Below, piece by piece: positions 19,477 to 28,803 of a DNA stretch of 64,000 bases. The position numbers and the translations under genes are program-made. Source of the DNA: Altererythrobacter epoxidivorans. Its GTDB lineage: Bacteria; Pseudomonadota; Alphaproteobacteria; Sphingomonadales; Sphingomonadaceae. The stretch covers positions 248,001 to 312,000 of the forward strand of contig NZ_CP012669.1 of NCBI RefSeq assembly GCF_001281485.1, written 5' to 3'. How positions within the stretch are numbered: the stretch's first letter is position 1; every line of letters starts with the position of its first letter. The notes below the pieces were generated by a model. It was given only the letters and a program-made list of their open reading frames with translations. It was not told the DNA's origin and ran no database searches.

Positions 19477-20859
19477 ATGCGACGTCTGGTGGGAAAATTT
19501 GCTGCAGGTATTGCTCTCGTCACGCTGACCGCCGTGGTTCATGCGCAGGATGCAGAGCCCGAAAACCTGTTGCCGGGTGAAAACACTGCCAAGGCCCAGC
19601 AGGATGCCAAGCCGGCTGCGACTTTCGATGAAGCCTTCCAGATCACGTCTGAACCGATGGTGCAGGGCGGCCTTCCGGCAACGCCCGAACCACTCGTGCA
19701 GCCATGGACGGTTGCCGCAGCTACCAAGCTTGCAAATATCATCGATAATATCGCCGCAGAAGGGCTCGATCCGAAGGATTACGACGGGCAAGCACTCCGC
19801 ACGGCAATCGCCTCCGGTCCTTCCGAAGAACTCGACCAGCTGGCGAGCCGGAATTTCGTCTGGCTGGTCGAGGACCTGCGGGATGGCCGCACCCCGATGG
19901 ATGCGCGCAAGCAGTGGTTCGTCGTCGATCCGGACCGCGATCGCTTCCGTACCGGCACGCTCCTGACAGAGGCGCTCGCAAGCGGCGACATCGCCGGGAC
20001 GCTGGCCCAGCTCAATCCGACGCATCCCGATTACGAACGGCTCAAGGCTTCGCTTGCCAAGGCGAAAGACCCGGCGAAGCGCAAGCTGATCCGCGCCAAC
20101 ATGGATCGCTGGCGCTGGCTCGCCCGCGACCTGGGCAAGCAATACCTGATCACCAACGTGCCTGAGTATCAGCTGCGCCTGACCGTCAACGACAAGATCA
20201 TCAGCACCTATCGCACGATCGTGGGCAAGCCGGGGCGTACCGCTACGCCGCAGCTGGCTGAAACCGTCGAAGGCGTGATCTTCAATCCTACCTGGACCGT
20301 TCCGCAATCGATCGTGAAGGGAGAGGGGCTTGGCGCGAAAGTTCTGAACAACCCCGGTTGGGCCAAGGCAGCAGGATACAAGGCGACGAAGGGTGAAAAC
20401 GGCTGGGTTACGGTCGTCCAGCAGCCCGGACCGGGCAATTCGCTCGGCCGGATGAAGCTCGACATGCCCAATGCGCACGCAATCTTCCTGCACGACACGC
20501 CGTCGCGCAATCTGTTCCAGCAGAACGAACGCGCCTTGAGCCACGGCTGCATCCGCACTGAGCGCGCCCTCGAACTCGCCATTACCATGGCGATCCTCGG
20601 CAAGGGCGCGACGAAGGACGAGGCGGTAGAGGTAGCGACGTCGGGCGAATACACCCGCGTTCCGATCGAGCGCGAAATGCCGGTCTACATTACCTATTTC
20701 ACCATGGCATCGGACATCGATGGCAACATGGCGACGTTCAAGGACATTTACGGGCGCGACGCGCCGGTTCTGGCGAGCTTCGACAAGCCGCGCGTTTCGA
20801 ACCGCGCGCAGGAAACCGATGAAGAAGTGATCGTGATCGAGGACGACCTGCGGACCTGA
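19477..20859 (+). CDS. L,D-transpeptidase, YcbB/LdtD-like
   Basis: A 460-residue periplasmic enzyme that forms 3-3 peptidoglycan cross-links. Residues 1-25 are a signal peptide (MRRLVGKFAAGIALVTLTAVVHA). A scaffold region with a peptidoglycan-binding-like helix (PLVQPWTVAAATKLANIID) and LNPTHPDYERLKASL follows. The YkuD catalytic domain at roughly residues 220-370 carries FLHDTPSRNLF and SHGCIRTERALELA with the catalytic Cys. The ATG at 19477 is chosen over an in-frame TTG four codons earlier. It faces a second YkuD-type gene across a short hairpin, so two peptidoglycan transpeptidase-like enzymes lie tail to tail. Confidence 0.9.
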   Translation: MRRLVGKFAAGIALVTLTAVVHAQDAEPENLLPGENTAKAQQDAKPAATFDEAFQITSEPMVQGGLPATPEPLVQPWTVAAATKLANIIDNIAAEGLDPKDYDGQALRTAIASGPSEELDQLASRNFVWLVEDLRDGRTPMDARKQWFVVDPDRDRFRTGTLLTEALASGDIAGTLAQLNPTHPDYERLKASLAKAKDPAKRKLIRANMDRWRWLARDLGKQYLITNVPEYQLRLTVNDKIISTYRTIVGKPGRTATPQLAETVEGVIFNPTWTVPQSIVKGEGLGAKVLNNPGWAKAAGYKATKGENGWVTVVQQPGPGNSLGRMKLDMPNAHAIFLHDTPSRNLFQQNERALSHGCIRTERALELAITMAILGKGATKDEAVEVATSGEYTRVPIEREMPVYITYFTMASDIDGNMATFKDIYGRDAPVLASFDKPRVSNRAQETDEEVIVIEDDLRT

Positions 20860-20865
20860 CAGGGG

Positions 20866-20883
20866 CGGGCCGGATCAGGCCCG
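20866..20883. terminator. Short hairpin between convergent L,D-transpeptidase genes
   Basis: CGGGCC (20866-20871) pairs with GGCCCG (20878-20883) around GGATCA. It has no clear T-run and probably serves both genes. Confidence 0.4.
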
Positions 20884-20885
20884 GT

Positions 20886-21569
20886 CTACACCGAGTTCAG
20901 TAGCTCGGAATCGGTCAGGTCGAGTGTCGGCGCCTGAGCAAGGGTGCCATCCTCGCTCCAGCCAAGGCTGTCAGCATAGAGCAGGCGTCCACCGGAAAGG
21001 TTCAGCAGTGCGATCTTGAACTGTTCTTCGCCCATGGCGAAGCAGCCGTTCGACCTGCCCAGGCGTCCCCAACGGTCGATATGAGAAGGTTCTGCATACT
21101 GGGCCCGGTGCATGACGATCGCGCGATCGAATGCATTGTTATTGGTGGAATCCAGCCCGCCAAGACGTACGGACGTTCCGTATTTCCCGACATACCATTC
21201 CCATGTGATGTAGGCGCCGCGGCTGGTCGCGTTGGAACCTTCGACATTGCTGTACCGGTTCAACCACCCGTCGTGCTCGGGATCGGACCCCGTTCCATGC
21301 GCGACGTGATAGCTTGTCACTTCATCGCGTTCGAGATTGACGAAATGGAAGCGGCGTTCCGATGAATGAAGGCCATAATCGGCGATGCCGACGATATCGT
21401 TCTTCCAGACGACGCTGCCGGCTCGTTCAAGCTCTCTCTTGGCGAGCTTGAGAAGCGCACGGTCGCGCTTGGAATTGCCGGTGGGAGAGGCGAAAACGCG
21501 CGCAGGCATGGCAATTGCAGCGCCAGCCGCCAAGGATCCTGCAAGGATGTCTCGTCTCTTCATATCCAC
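20886..21569 (-). CDS. Murein L,D-transpeptidase catalytic-domain protein (YkuD_2 type)
   Basis: A 227-residue protein. It starts with a twin-arginine-like signal (KRRDILAGSLAAGAAIAMPARVFA), suggesting Tat export. The catalytic part carries GNSKRDRALLKLA, HVAHGTGSDPEHDGW, and the Cys motif GRLGRSNGCFAMGEEQFK, which fits the YkuD_2 branch of L,D-transpeptidases rather than classic YkuD. An ATG two codons on (21563) is also possible. It is convergent with the YcbB-like enzyme. A role in cell-wall remodelling is inferred from family. Confidence 0.85.
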   Translation of the reverse strand: MDMKRRDILAGSLAAGAAIAMPARVFASPTGNSKRDRALLKLAKRELERAGSVVWKNDIVGIADYGLHSSERRFHFVNLERDEVTSYHVAHGTGSDPEHDGWLNRYSNVEGSNATSRGAYITWEWYVGKYGTSVRLGGLDSTNNNAFDRAIVMHRAQYAEPSHIDRWGRLGRSNGCFAMGEEQFKIALLNLSGGRLLYADSLGWSEDGTLAQAPTLDLTDSELLNSV

Positions 21570-21608
21570 CGGCTCATACCATACCGTGTCTTAACTCGCG
21601 ATTGAAGC

Positions 21609-22526
21609 CTAAACGCATGGCGGCGCGTATAGGGCATTCTGGCGCGCCATCGCGATCATGGAGCGCGCATGGCGGGCGGCGACTTCGCGCTGATCCGCGC
21701 CATATCCGCCGCCAAGCGCCGAAGCGATGGGCAGCCCGCGTTCGCGCGCCTGTGCCACGACGTAGCTGTCACGCGCCTGCAGCCCCTCGTCGGTCAGGGC
21801 CAAGCGACCGAGCTTGTCATTCTCATGCGGATCGACGCCTGCTTGATACAGGACGAAGTCGGGTGCGAAGCGTTCGATCGCAGCGGGAAGGTGGTGGGCC
21901 AGTGCCTCGAGATAGCCGTCGTCGCCGAGCGCATCGGGCAATGCCACATCGAGGCTCGAGCGAGCCTTGCGTACGGGGAAGTTCTTCTCGGCATGGAGGG
22001 AGAGGGTGAAGATGTCCTCGCGCCCGGCTGTCAGGCTGGCCGTGCCGTCCCCCTGATGGACATCGCAATCGACGATCAGAACCCGGCGGGCGACCCCTTC
22101 TGCAACCAGCCGGTTGGCACACACCGCGAGGTCGTTGAATACGCAATAGCCAGCCCCGGTATCATGCAGGGCATGGTGGCTCCCGGCGGCCGAATTGGCA
22201 GCGTAGCCGTGCCGGATTGCGAGATGTGCGGCGAGCCACGTTCCGCCATTGGTATGTCGCACGCGGCTGGCGATCTGGGGAGTGACCGGGAAACCGATCC
22301 GGCGTTCCTTTTCAGGGGGGACGGTCGATGTGCAAACCTGATCCACATATGTGGGGCAATGCACCGCTTCGAGCCACTCTCTGGGCATCGGGTCGGGCGC
22401 ATGCTCCGTCATCGGGAAGCCGCTGGCCCTGAGTTCCTCCATGACAAGGAAGTATTTGTCGAATTTGAATGTACCGCGTGTTGGCTGCGGCGCCATGTAA
22501 TCGGCGTGATGGACGACGTGGAGCAA
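21609..22526 (-). CDS. Histone-deacetylase-family amidohydrolase (AcuC/HDAH-like)
   Basis: A 305-residue zinc hydrolase of the arginase/deacetylase fold. The active site is intact: GSHHALHDTGAGYCVFND (tandem His), VDCDVHQGDGTA (zinc Asp and His), AGVDPHENDKLG (second zinc Asp), and the late ALGGGYG. Bacterial members deacetylate acetyl-lysine, polyamines or small amides; the substrate here is unknown. It follows a small membrane-protein gene by two bases and ends the ispG transcript. Confidence 0.9.
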   Translation of the reverse strand: MLHVVHHADYMAPQPTRGTFKFDKYFLVMEELRASGFPMTEHAPDPMPREWLEAVHCPTYVDQVCTSTVPPEKERRIGFPVTPQIASRVRHTNGGTWLAAHLAIRHGYAANSAAGSHHALHDTGAGYCVFNDLAVCANRLVAEGVARRVLIVDCDVHQGDGTASLTAGREDIFTLSLHAEKNFPVRKARSSLDVALPDALGDDGYLEALAHHLPAAIERFAPDFVLYQAGVDPHENDKLGRLALTDEGLQARDSYVVAQARERGLPIASALGGGYGADQREVAARHARSMIAMARQNALYAPPCV

Positions 22527-22528
22527 TG

Positions 22529-22975
22529 TCAGTCCAGCGGCTTTCCATTAAGTAAGGGACGATTGCCCGTGTCAGGCAAACCGCCACCGACCTTCCCTAC
22601 TTGGCCCCTTGGATTCCGAAACCCTTTTCCAAATCGGGTGAGGGACCACGCGAGAAATCGCTTGAGCTTCGCCGCGATGTAGATTGCTGCAACCGGCAGG
22701 CCGAGCATCGCACCCATCGCTGCAAGCAACCCGTGACTGTCCGAAAGTCCCAGTGCGAGATAGAGCGCTACCAACCCGGGGAGCGCCATGACGCAGAGCG
22801 TAGCGGGAAGACCAAGGAGTTTCGCGAACTCACCTGGCCGGTCGCGACCCATCCAGTGAAGGACCACCTGGATAATGGCGAGCAGAGCGATTGACCCGAG
22901 CCAGATCGCGAGCATTTCCCTCCAGAATGGGACGAATTGCGCTAATTGGAGTTCGAGGACCCGGTCCCCATTCAC
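22529..22975 (-). CDS. Conserved hypothetical membrane protein
   Basis: A 148-residue protein with three hydrophobic segments (about residues 20-42, 53-76 and 83-102) and a basic, glycine-rich C-terminal tail. Its ATG overlaps the ispG stop by four bases (ATGA), and its stop is two bases before the HDAC-like gene, so all three form one transcript. No family recognised. Confidence 0.7.
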   Translation of the reverse strand: MNGDRVLELQLAQFVPFWREMLAIWLGSIALLAIIQVVLHWMGRDRPGEFAKLLGLPATLCVMALPGLVALYLALGLSDSHGLLAAMGAMLGLPVAAIYIAAKLKRFLAWSLTRFGKGFRNPRGQVGKVGGGLPDTGNRPLLNGKPLD

Positions 22976-24117
22976 TCTGCCGCTTCCTTGGCTGCATGCG
23001 GGTCGAAAGCAACGGCGTCGCCGGCATCGATCGCGGCGGCCTTTTCCTCGACCAGTTTCACGATGTGATCGAGCATGTCGTCCGATTGCACATGATGGTC
23101 GGTCACACCCGACAGATAGACCATGTGCTTGCCATTCCCGCCGCCGGTGATCCCGATATCGGTCTCGCGCGCTTCACCGGGGCCGTTGACGACGCAGCCG
23201 AGCACCGAAAGGCTCATCGGCGTCTTGATATGTTCGAGCCGCTTCTCGAGCGCTTCCACCGTGCGGATCACATCGAAACCCTGGCGCGAACAGCTGGGGC
23301 AGGAAACCACGCGCACGCCGCGTGTACGCAGACCGAGCGATTTGAGGATTTCGTAGCCGACCTTCACTTCCTGCTCGGGTTCGGCGCTGAGCGATACGCG
23401 AATGGTATCGCCGATACCGGCCCAGAGCAGGCTGCCGATGCCGATCGCGCTTTTCACCGTTCCGCCGACAAGTCCGCCAGCCTCGGTAATGCCGAGATGG
23501 AGTGGGCAATCGACCGCATCGGCAAGGCCGTGATAGGCCGCAACCGCGAGAAAAACGTCCGAAGCCTTCACCGCGACCTTGTATTCGTGGAAGTCGTGGT
23601 CCTGCAGCAGCTTGATATGGTCGAGTGCGCTCTCGATCAGCGCCTCCGGACAAGGCTCGCCATACTTTTCGAGCAGGTCCTTTTCCAGGCTGCCAGCATT
23701 CACACCGATGCGGATGGCACAGCCGTTGGCCTTGGCCGCGCGGACGACTTCGGCCACGCGCTGGTCCGAACCGATGTTGCCTGGATTGATGCGCAGGCAG
23801 GCTGCACCGGCATCGGCTGCTTCGAGCGCGCGCTTGTAGTGGAAATGAATGTCGGCAACGATCGGGACGCGTGCGGCCTTGGTGATCTTGCCGAAAGCTG
23901 CCGTGGCTTCTTCCGTCGGACAGGACACGCGGATGATGTCGGCGCCCGCCTCTTCGCACCGGCGGATCTGGTCGATGGTCGCGACCGCGTCCTCGGTCGG
24001 CGTATTGGTCATGGTCTGCACCGTGATCGGTGCATCGCCGCCGACGGGGACATTGCCAACCATGATCTGGCGGCTCTTGCGACGTTCGATATCGCGCCAA
24101 GGTCTGACTGAAGACAT
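22972..24117 (-). CDS. ispG: HMBPP synthase IspG (GcpE)
   Basis: A 381-residue [4Fe-4S] enzyme of the MEP isoprenoid pathway that converts MEcPP to HMBPP. The TIM-barrel half includes [26 protein letters not shown]. The cluster-binding half has [12 protein letters not shown] and [11 protein letters not shown], containing the three cluster cysteines. The start [23 protein letters not shown] fits the family; the frame runs 12 codons further upstream. It leads an operon with a membrane protein and the HDAC-like enzyme. The 35-base gap to the divergent CorA gene must hold two promoters or an overlap. Confidence 0.96.
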   Translation of the reverse strand: MSSVRPWRDIERRKSRQIMVGNVPVGGDAPITVQTMTNTPTEDAVATIDQIRRCEEAGADIIRVSCPTEEATAAFGKITKAARVPIVADIHFHYKRALEAADAGAACLRINPGNIGSDQRVAEVVRAAKANGCAIRIGVNAGSLEKDLLEKYGEPCPEALIESALDHIKLLQDHDFHEYKVAVKASDVFLAVAAYHGLADAVDCPLHLGITEAGGLVGGTVKSAIGIGSLLWAGIGDTIRVSLSAEPEQEVKVGYEILKSLGLRTRGVRVVSCPSCSRQGFDVIRTVEALEKRLEHIKTPMSLSVLGCVVNGPGEARETDIGITGGGNGKHMVYLSGVTDHHVQSDDMLDHIVKLVEEKAAAIDAGDAVAFDPHAAKEAAE

Positions 24118-24152
24118 GGACGCGCATATAAGCGCAGCTTGATGAAGGGGCA

Positions 24153-25214
24153 ATGACAGGTGCTCGGCTTTGGGGCATGAGAGTGCACATGGAAGATGAC
24201 CTCGAAGACCTGCAACTCGAAAGCGCGGACGATTGTTCGGACGAAAACCCCATGCTGTTCGGGCGCATCCTCGATGGAAACGGGGCGGGGCGCTCGATAA
24301 GCTGGGAAGAAGCCAAGGTCTGGAAGCCCGAACGATCGGGCGAAGTCCTGTGGGTCCATTTGTGCCGCAACCGGCCGGGGGTCGATGGGTGGTTGCAGCA
24401 ACTCGAGATCCCTGAACCGACGCGCGAATTGCTCACCGGCGAACGGACCCGGCCGCGCGCCTTTCGCGAAGGCAATACGCTGGTAGCGACCTTGCGAGGG
24501 ATCAACTTCAATCCCGGTGCCGAACCGGAAGACATGCTCTCCATGCAGTTATGGTGTGACGGGGAAAGGCTGGTCACGCTCCGCAAGATGCCGTTGCAGA
24601 CCCCGCGTCACGTCTTGCGAATGATCGACCGCCGAGAAGCCGGGCCGAGCGATTGCGGCGCACTGATCACCGAACTTACCGAAGCGATGATCACGCGCAT
24701 GAACCGCTCCATCGTCGATATGAACGAACATATCGATGAGCTGGAAGATCGCGATCCGGAAGATGATCCCGAAGGCATGCTCGAAAAGATCGCGACGATC
24801 CGGCGCAACTGCCTGGGACTGAAGCGCCACATGGGCCCGATGCACGAGGCGCTCGAGGCGATTTCGCGCAATGCACCGGCCTGGTTCGAAGATCACGACC
24901 GCCGCGAAATCGCTGAATCGATCGACCGTCTGCGGCGCTATCTCGAAGATCTCGACATCAGCAAGGAAAGCGCAGTCGTCCTGATGGACGACATCCGCGG
25001 ACGTTCGATCGCGCGTAACGAGCAGACTAATTACATGCTCACAATCGTGGCCGCGATCTTCCTGCCGCTCGGCTTCCTGACTGGCCTGCTCGGGATCAAT
25101 GTCGGGGGCATCCCCGGAACTGAGAATCCCGACGCATTCTGGATCGTCGTAGCGCTATGCGCCACCGTAATTGCCCTCCAGCTGGCACTGTTCTGGCGTT
25201 GGAAGTGGCTCTGA
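24153..25214 (+). CDS. CorA-family divalent metal transporter, ZntB-like
   Basis: A protein of up to 353 residues. It has a large cytoplasmic domain (residues 1-290, rich in acidic pairs and long helices) and two C-terminal membrane helices. After the first helix comes [12 protein letters not shown], the pore signature of CorA homologues in the GxN form typical of ZntB, which suggests zinc or other divalent cation transport rather than classic magnesium uptake. The ATG at 24153 has AAGGGG only two bases before it; the ATG at 24189 ([11 protein letters not shown]) has a GAGAG site with better spacing and may be the real start. Confidence 0.85.
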   Translation: MTGARLWGMRVHMEDDLEDLQLESADDCSDENPMLFGRILDGNGAGRSISWEEAKVWKPERSGEVLWVHLCRNRPGVDGWLQQLEIPEPTRELLTGERTRPRAFREGNTLVATLRGINFNPGAEPEDMLSMQLWCDGERLVTLRKMPLQTPRHVLRMIDRREAGPSDCGALITELTEAMITRMNRSIVDMNEHIDELEDRDPEDDPEGMLEKIATIRRNCLGLKRHMGPMHEALEAISRNAPAWFEDHDRREIAESIDRLRRYLEDLDISKESAVVLMDDIRGRSIARNEQTNYMLTIVAAIFLPLGFLTGLLGINVGGIPGTENPDAFWIVVALCATVIALQLALFWRWKWL

Positions 25215-25227
25215 TCCGGCCTGAGGA

Positions 25228-26184
25228 TCAGTCGCCGAATTTCTCGCCGACCAGCCGCTCGCTCAACTCCCACAGCCGGTCTGCATTGCCCTTGTCGAGA
25301 GCGTAGGAGCGCACCCCGCCGATCGGGCTCGTATCGTCCTGCTGGGCAATCTGGCAGTCCTCGCAATACACCCCGCCGGTGCCTTCCAGCTCTTCGGCAG
25401 TCGCGGCCCAGCAAGTCGTAGCTGCGCCCTGTTCAGTATTCTTCCAGCCTTCGCCGCCAGCCTTGGCGACCTGTTCCATCCTGTCGCGCAGGAAGGCACG
25501 ATCCTGGTCAGTCAGATGCCTGCCGAGGTTCGTTTCGATACCGCCCGGATGCAGGGCATAGGCATGGATGCCCTTGTCGGCGTAGCGATCTTCCAGCCCG
25601 ACAGCGAAAAGGACATTCGCCGTCTTCGATTGCCCGTAGCTCTGCCACTTGTCGTAATCGCGCGTCTCGAAATTGGGATCGTCGAAGTCGACCGGGGCGA
25701 TGTGATGGCCACGGCTCGAAAGGTTGACAATTCGCTTGTCCGATCCCTTCTCAACCAGCGGCATGAGCTTGCTGGTAAGCAGGAAATGGCCAAGGTGATT
25801 GGTGCCGAACTGCTGTTCGAAGCCGTCCGCAGTGCGGCCGAGCGGCGATGCCATGAGACCTGCATTGTTGATGAGAATATCGATCTTTTCGAAGCGCTCC
25901 TTCGCCTCTTTTCCTGCAGCGCGCACGCTGTCGAGAGAAGCGAGATCGACGACGATCGTTTCGACATCGTCATTGCCGCTGGCCGACCGGATGGCTTTGG
26001 CGGCGGTATCCAGTTTCTCCTGACTGCGGGCTGCGATCACGACATGCGCACCGCGCGCTGCCATGGCGCGAGCGGTTTCCTGGCCGAGGCCCGAAGCGCC
26101 GCCCGTTACGAAGACCGTCTTTCCGGAAAGATCCTTGCCGGCGAGCACTTCGTCGGTCGTGCTGTGAAATCCGAACTCGCTCAT
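25228..26184 (-). CDS. Short-chain dehydrogenase/reductase
   Basis: A 318-residue Rossmann-fold oxidoreductase of the retinol-dehydrogenase-like type. The cofactor site TGGASGLGQETA (near residue 28) and the ILINNAGLM motif are intact, as are the catalytic Ser in IVNLSSRG and Tyr/Lys in YGQSKTANVL. The C-terminal part binds substrate; none can be named. A GNAT gene lies 14 bases upstream on the same strand, so they form a two-gene unit. Confidence 0.9.
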   Translation of the reverse strand: MSEFGFHSTTDEVLAGKDLSGKTVFVTGGASGLGQETARAMAARGAHVVIAARSQEKLDTAAKAIRSASGNDDVETIVVDLASLDSVRAAGKEAKERFEKIDILINNAGLMASPLGRTADGFEQQFGTNHLGHFLLTSKLMPLVEKGSDKRIVNLSSRGHHIAPVDFDDPNFETRDYDKWQSYGQSKTANVLFAVGLEDRYADKGIHAYALHPGGIETNLGRHLTDQDRAFLRDRMEQVAKAGGEGWKNTEQGAATTCWAATAEELEGTGGVYCEDCQIAQQDDTSPIGGVRSYALDKGNADRLWELSERLVGEKFGD

Positions 26185-26198
26185 TTGTTCTCTCCCAA

Positions 26199-26765
26199 TC
26201 AGTCGCCCAGTCGTTTTTCGAACAGGAATTCATCGTCCCTGTGCGAACCGACCCAGAAATCGATATCTGCTATTTTTTTGAAGCCGTAGCGTTCGTAAAA
26301 TCTCTGTGCTCCGAAATTTTCGGACCAGACCGACAGCTGGATCGCATCGCAGCCGCGCTGCTTCGCCTCGGCGATGGCCCAACCCATCAGCCGCGCACCG
26401 ATACCGCGGCCGGTCATGCCGGGGGCCGTATAGAGCTGGTTGAGGGCGATCGGTTTCACCGCATCGGAATATTCGATGTAGCCGCTCGGGTCGGACATCT
26501 TGCAATAGCCGAGCAGCGCCCCCTCTTCATCGGCGAGCTTGTGGATGTACCGATCATCCGCGATTTCCTGCTCGACGACCTGCGGAGTGTAGGCGCTCTC
26601 GAGGAAGGCTGAGAGATCCTCGGCGGCGTAGAGATGCTCGAAAGAGGCGCAGAAGCTCTCGCGCCCCAGTTTTGCCAGTTCGGCTGCATCGGAAAGAAAA
26701 GCGGGACGCAGGATATAGTCCTGCGCCCCGCCTTCGATGGCATCAGATGATGTTCCAGAAGTCAT
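26199..26765 (-). CDS. GNAT-family N-acetyltransferase
   Basis: A 188-residue acetyltransferase. The acetyl-CoA loop is GMTGRGIGARLMGWAIAEA (near residue 120) and motif B is FGAQRFYERYGFKKIADIDF. The ATG at 26765 starts MTSGTSSDAIEGG; the much longer upstream frame lies inside the next gene and is discarded. Substrate unknown. The SDR gene follows 14 bases later. Confidence 0.88.
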   Translation of the reverse strand: MTSGTSSDAIEGGAQDYILRPAFLSDAAELAKLGRESFCASFEHLYAAEDLSAFLESAYTPQVVEQEIADDRYIHKLADEEGALLGYCKMSDPSGYIEYSDAVKPIALNQLYTAPGMTGRGIGARLMGWAIAEAKQRGCDAIQLSVWSENFGAQRFYERYGFKKIADIDFWVGSHRDDEFLFEKRLGD

Positions 26766-26788
26766 CCGATGCTCTCTAGCTTCAGAAG

Positions 26789-27955
26789 CTAGTTTCGTGA
26801 AGCGCGGTCCATCTCTTCGAGTTTGCGCGCCGCCCATTCCCGGCCGCCGAGGCCAAAGGCGAGCGCTGCCGCCACCGCGATACCGGCGATAATGATTGTC
26901 AGAATGTTCGTCGGGATCATCCCGCCGATGCCGGTGAAATCGAGGCCCATGAACACGAACAGCACTATGGTGAGCCATTTGACGACGGCCCCTGCAGAGC
27001 TTGTCTGCGCATCGCCGCTGATCAGTCGTGCCAGCAGGTTCGCGATCAGGAAACCGAAGGCGATGACCACGGCCCCGAAGATGACCCTGCCGCCAAGTTC
27101 GAGCAGGTGGTCGAGTATTGCAGTCAGTTCAGGGAAACCGAGCAACCTGGTCGCCGCGATGGCAAAGAACAGCACGATGGCCACCTGGACGACGCGAGCG
27201 ATGATGCCCGATGCCGTAGTGCCTTCGGCTATCAGCCCGCTTTCGGCCAGTGCCCTGTCGACACCCAGCCCGGGCAGGATCTCCTTGATGATCTGCACCA
27301 CGAACTTGCTGATCAGGTAACCGATGCCCAGCAGGATCGCGGCTGCGATGATGTTGGGGATGGCGTTGAAGATCATGCGCAGCATGTCGCTTGCCGGTGC
27401 CGAGATGGATTCGATGCCGAGCTGTTCGAGCGCAGCAATCGCCACGGGAATGGCAATGAGGACATAGGCGATCGTGCCGATGGTCTTGCTGATCGCACTA
27501 TTCCCGGTGACATTGTCGACACCGCCGCGATTGGCCCATTTGTCGAAATCGACCGTCTGCAATGCGGTCACTACGATATCGCGTGCGATACGCGCCACCA
27601 TCATGCCGATGAAGAAGATCAACCCTGCCCACAGAAGGTTCGGCAGGAACGCAACGACATTTTCGAGCAGGCTATCGACCGGTCCGGCGACGCCGCCGAG
27701 GCCCAGTATGTTGAGGATGACCAGAAGGCCGAAAAGCCAGATCAGCAGCGAGACGATCTTGCCCAGCGATTCACCCAGCGATTCCCCACTGCCCGTTCCA
27801 CGTTTGAAAAAGTCGACATTGTCGACCAGTTTGGCGAATGCCCATTTTGCGGCACGCGCCAGTGCCCATGTTACGACGAGGGCGATGAGCGCCAGTCCGA
27901 CTTTCTCGGCCAGCTCCCTCGCAACGTCCTGATCGAAGCGGTAATTCCAATCCAT
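26789..27955 (-). CDS. Mechanosensitive-channel-like membrane protein (conserved TM-helix repeats)
   Basis: A 388-residue protein with about nine hydrophobic segments. It contains repeated glycine-rich helices with the pattern found in the TM_helix (CmpX/MscS-like) family: NLLWAGLIFFIGMMVARI, NIIAAAILLGIGYLISKFV, and GAVVIAFGFLIANLLARLI. It lacks the full cytoplasmic MscS beta domain, so it may be a channel subunit or a membrane-stress component. The ATG at 27955 is preceded by GGGGGAGAG, which decides the start over an upstream ATG. It is a single gene on its strand. Confidence 0.8.
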   Translation of the reverse strand: MDWNYRFDQDVARELAEKVGLALIALVVTWALARAAKWAFAKLVDNVDFFKRGTGSGESLGESLGKIVSLLIWLFGLLVILNILGLGGVAGPVDSLLENVVAFLPNLLWAGLIFFIGMMVARIARDIVVTALQTVDFDKWANRGGVDNVTGNSAISKTIGTIAYVLIAIPVAIAALEQLGIESISAPASDMLRMIFNAIPNIIAAAILLGIGYLISKFVVQIIKEILPGLGVDRALAESGLIAEGTTASGIIARVVQVAIVLFFAIAATRLLGFPELTAILDHLLELGGRVIFGAVVIAFGFLIANLLARLISGDAQTSSAGAVVKWLTIVLFVFMGLDFTGIGGMIPTNILTIIIAGIAVAAALAFGLGGREWAARKLEEMDRASRN

Positions 27956-28290
27956 GGTTTCTCTCCCCCAAGATTGAGAAGGGAAGCGTATCACGGCGCC
28001 GCCGTAGGGGAAAAACGGGGCCTTACACGCGGTGGATAACTTTGACGCGGGTCAAGAGCGCCGGTCGGGAACGGCCATTACGATTTCGAGTCGCGCGGCT
28101 TGGGCGGTATGCGGAAACAATTGAAAATGGCTGCAATTACAGAGTTTTATCCGAGCAGTTTGACTCTCACCCATTCAAGGTGAACGTTTCCGCCCGCGTT
28201 GGGGGTGCAATCTCAGAACAATCGGGCCGCTTTCGGCCCTGACGCCTTACTTGGTCGCAATCTTGCGGGCCAAGCTAGGGGAGACTGCAT
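27956..28290. other. 335-base non-coding region with inverted repeats
   Basis: No convincing gene lies here; a 66-codon frame at 28042-28242 lacks a ribosome site and family resemblance. A perfect 8-bp inverted repeat GCGGAAAC (28111-28118) and GTTTCCGC (28186-28193) encloses an AT-richer segment with a small CACC/GGTG hairpin. GGGCCG/CGGCCC forms another hairpin near 28225-28240. The right part is the leader of the next gene. Confidence 0.5.
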
Positions 28291-28746
28291 ATGAAACTGC
28301 AACTACTCGCGCCTGTGGGGGCGCTGGCGCTTACCTTTGCTCTGCCATACGCCGCATTGGCACAGGACGATGATCCTTATCCGATGGAGCCGGGTGAATG
28401 GGTTGAAGTGACCGGAATCGACCTGTCCGATGGGGCGGGGCTCAAATATTCGCAATGGCTTGCCGGGGAATGGCGCGCCAATTCCGATTTCGCAGTCGAG
28501 CAGGGCTGGCTCAACAGCTATGAAATCCTGATCAATACCCATCCGCGGGCGAACGAACCCGATCTCTACCTGATCCGGCGTTTTCCCAATTTCGTCGATA
28601 ATGCCGAAGGCAAGCGCCGCAACAAGGTGATGATGGAGCGCTACAAGCGCAGCGAGGAAAAGCTGCAGTCGGAATCGGCCGACCGGGCCAGCTATCGCAC
28701 CGTCGTGAGCGATATGCTGCTGCGCAAGATGGAATGGAAGGACTGA
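28291..28746 (+). CDS. Hypothetical secreted protein
   Basis: A 151-residue protein with a signal peptide (residues 1-24, cut after AALA). The mature part is acidic at first (QDDDPYPMEPGEWVEVTGIDLSDG), then contains a predicted alpha-beta region and a basic C-terminal helix (MMERYKRSEEKLQSE). No domain is recognised. It resembles small periplasmic proteins annotated as hypothetical in Erythrobacteraceae, but I cannot name a function. A GC-rich hairpin just after its stop (near 28759-28782) separates it from the convergent beta-lactamase gene. Confidence 0.75.
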   Translation: MKLQLLAPVGALALTFALPYAALAQDDDPYPMEPGEWVEVTGIDLSDGAGLKYSQWLAGEWRANSDFAVEQGWLNSYEILINTHPRANEPDLYLIRRFPNFVDNAEGKRRNKVMMERYKRSEEKLQSESADRASYRTVVSDMLLRKMEWKD

Positions 28747-28803
28747 CGCGAACCGGCAGGCGAGGGGGCGTTCGCGTCCCCTCCACGCGTGATCGGATCG
28801 CGA

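Noticed and set aside
28068-28092. GGAAC followed by AGTC as an EcfG promoter
   Set aside because: At N16 or N17 the -10 reads AGTC or GTCG, not CGTT; two or more mismatches.
28042-28242. 66-codon frame in the non-coding gap
   Set aside because: No ribosome site, basic random-looking composition and it overlaps the inverted-repeat structure.
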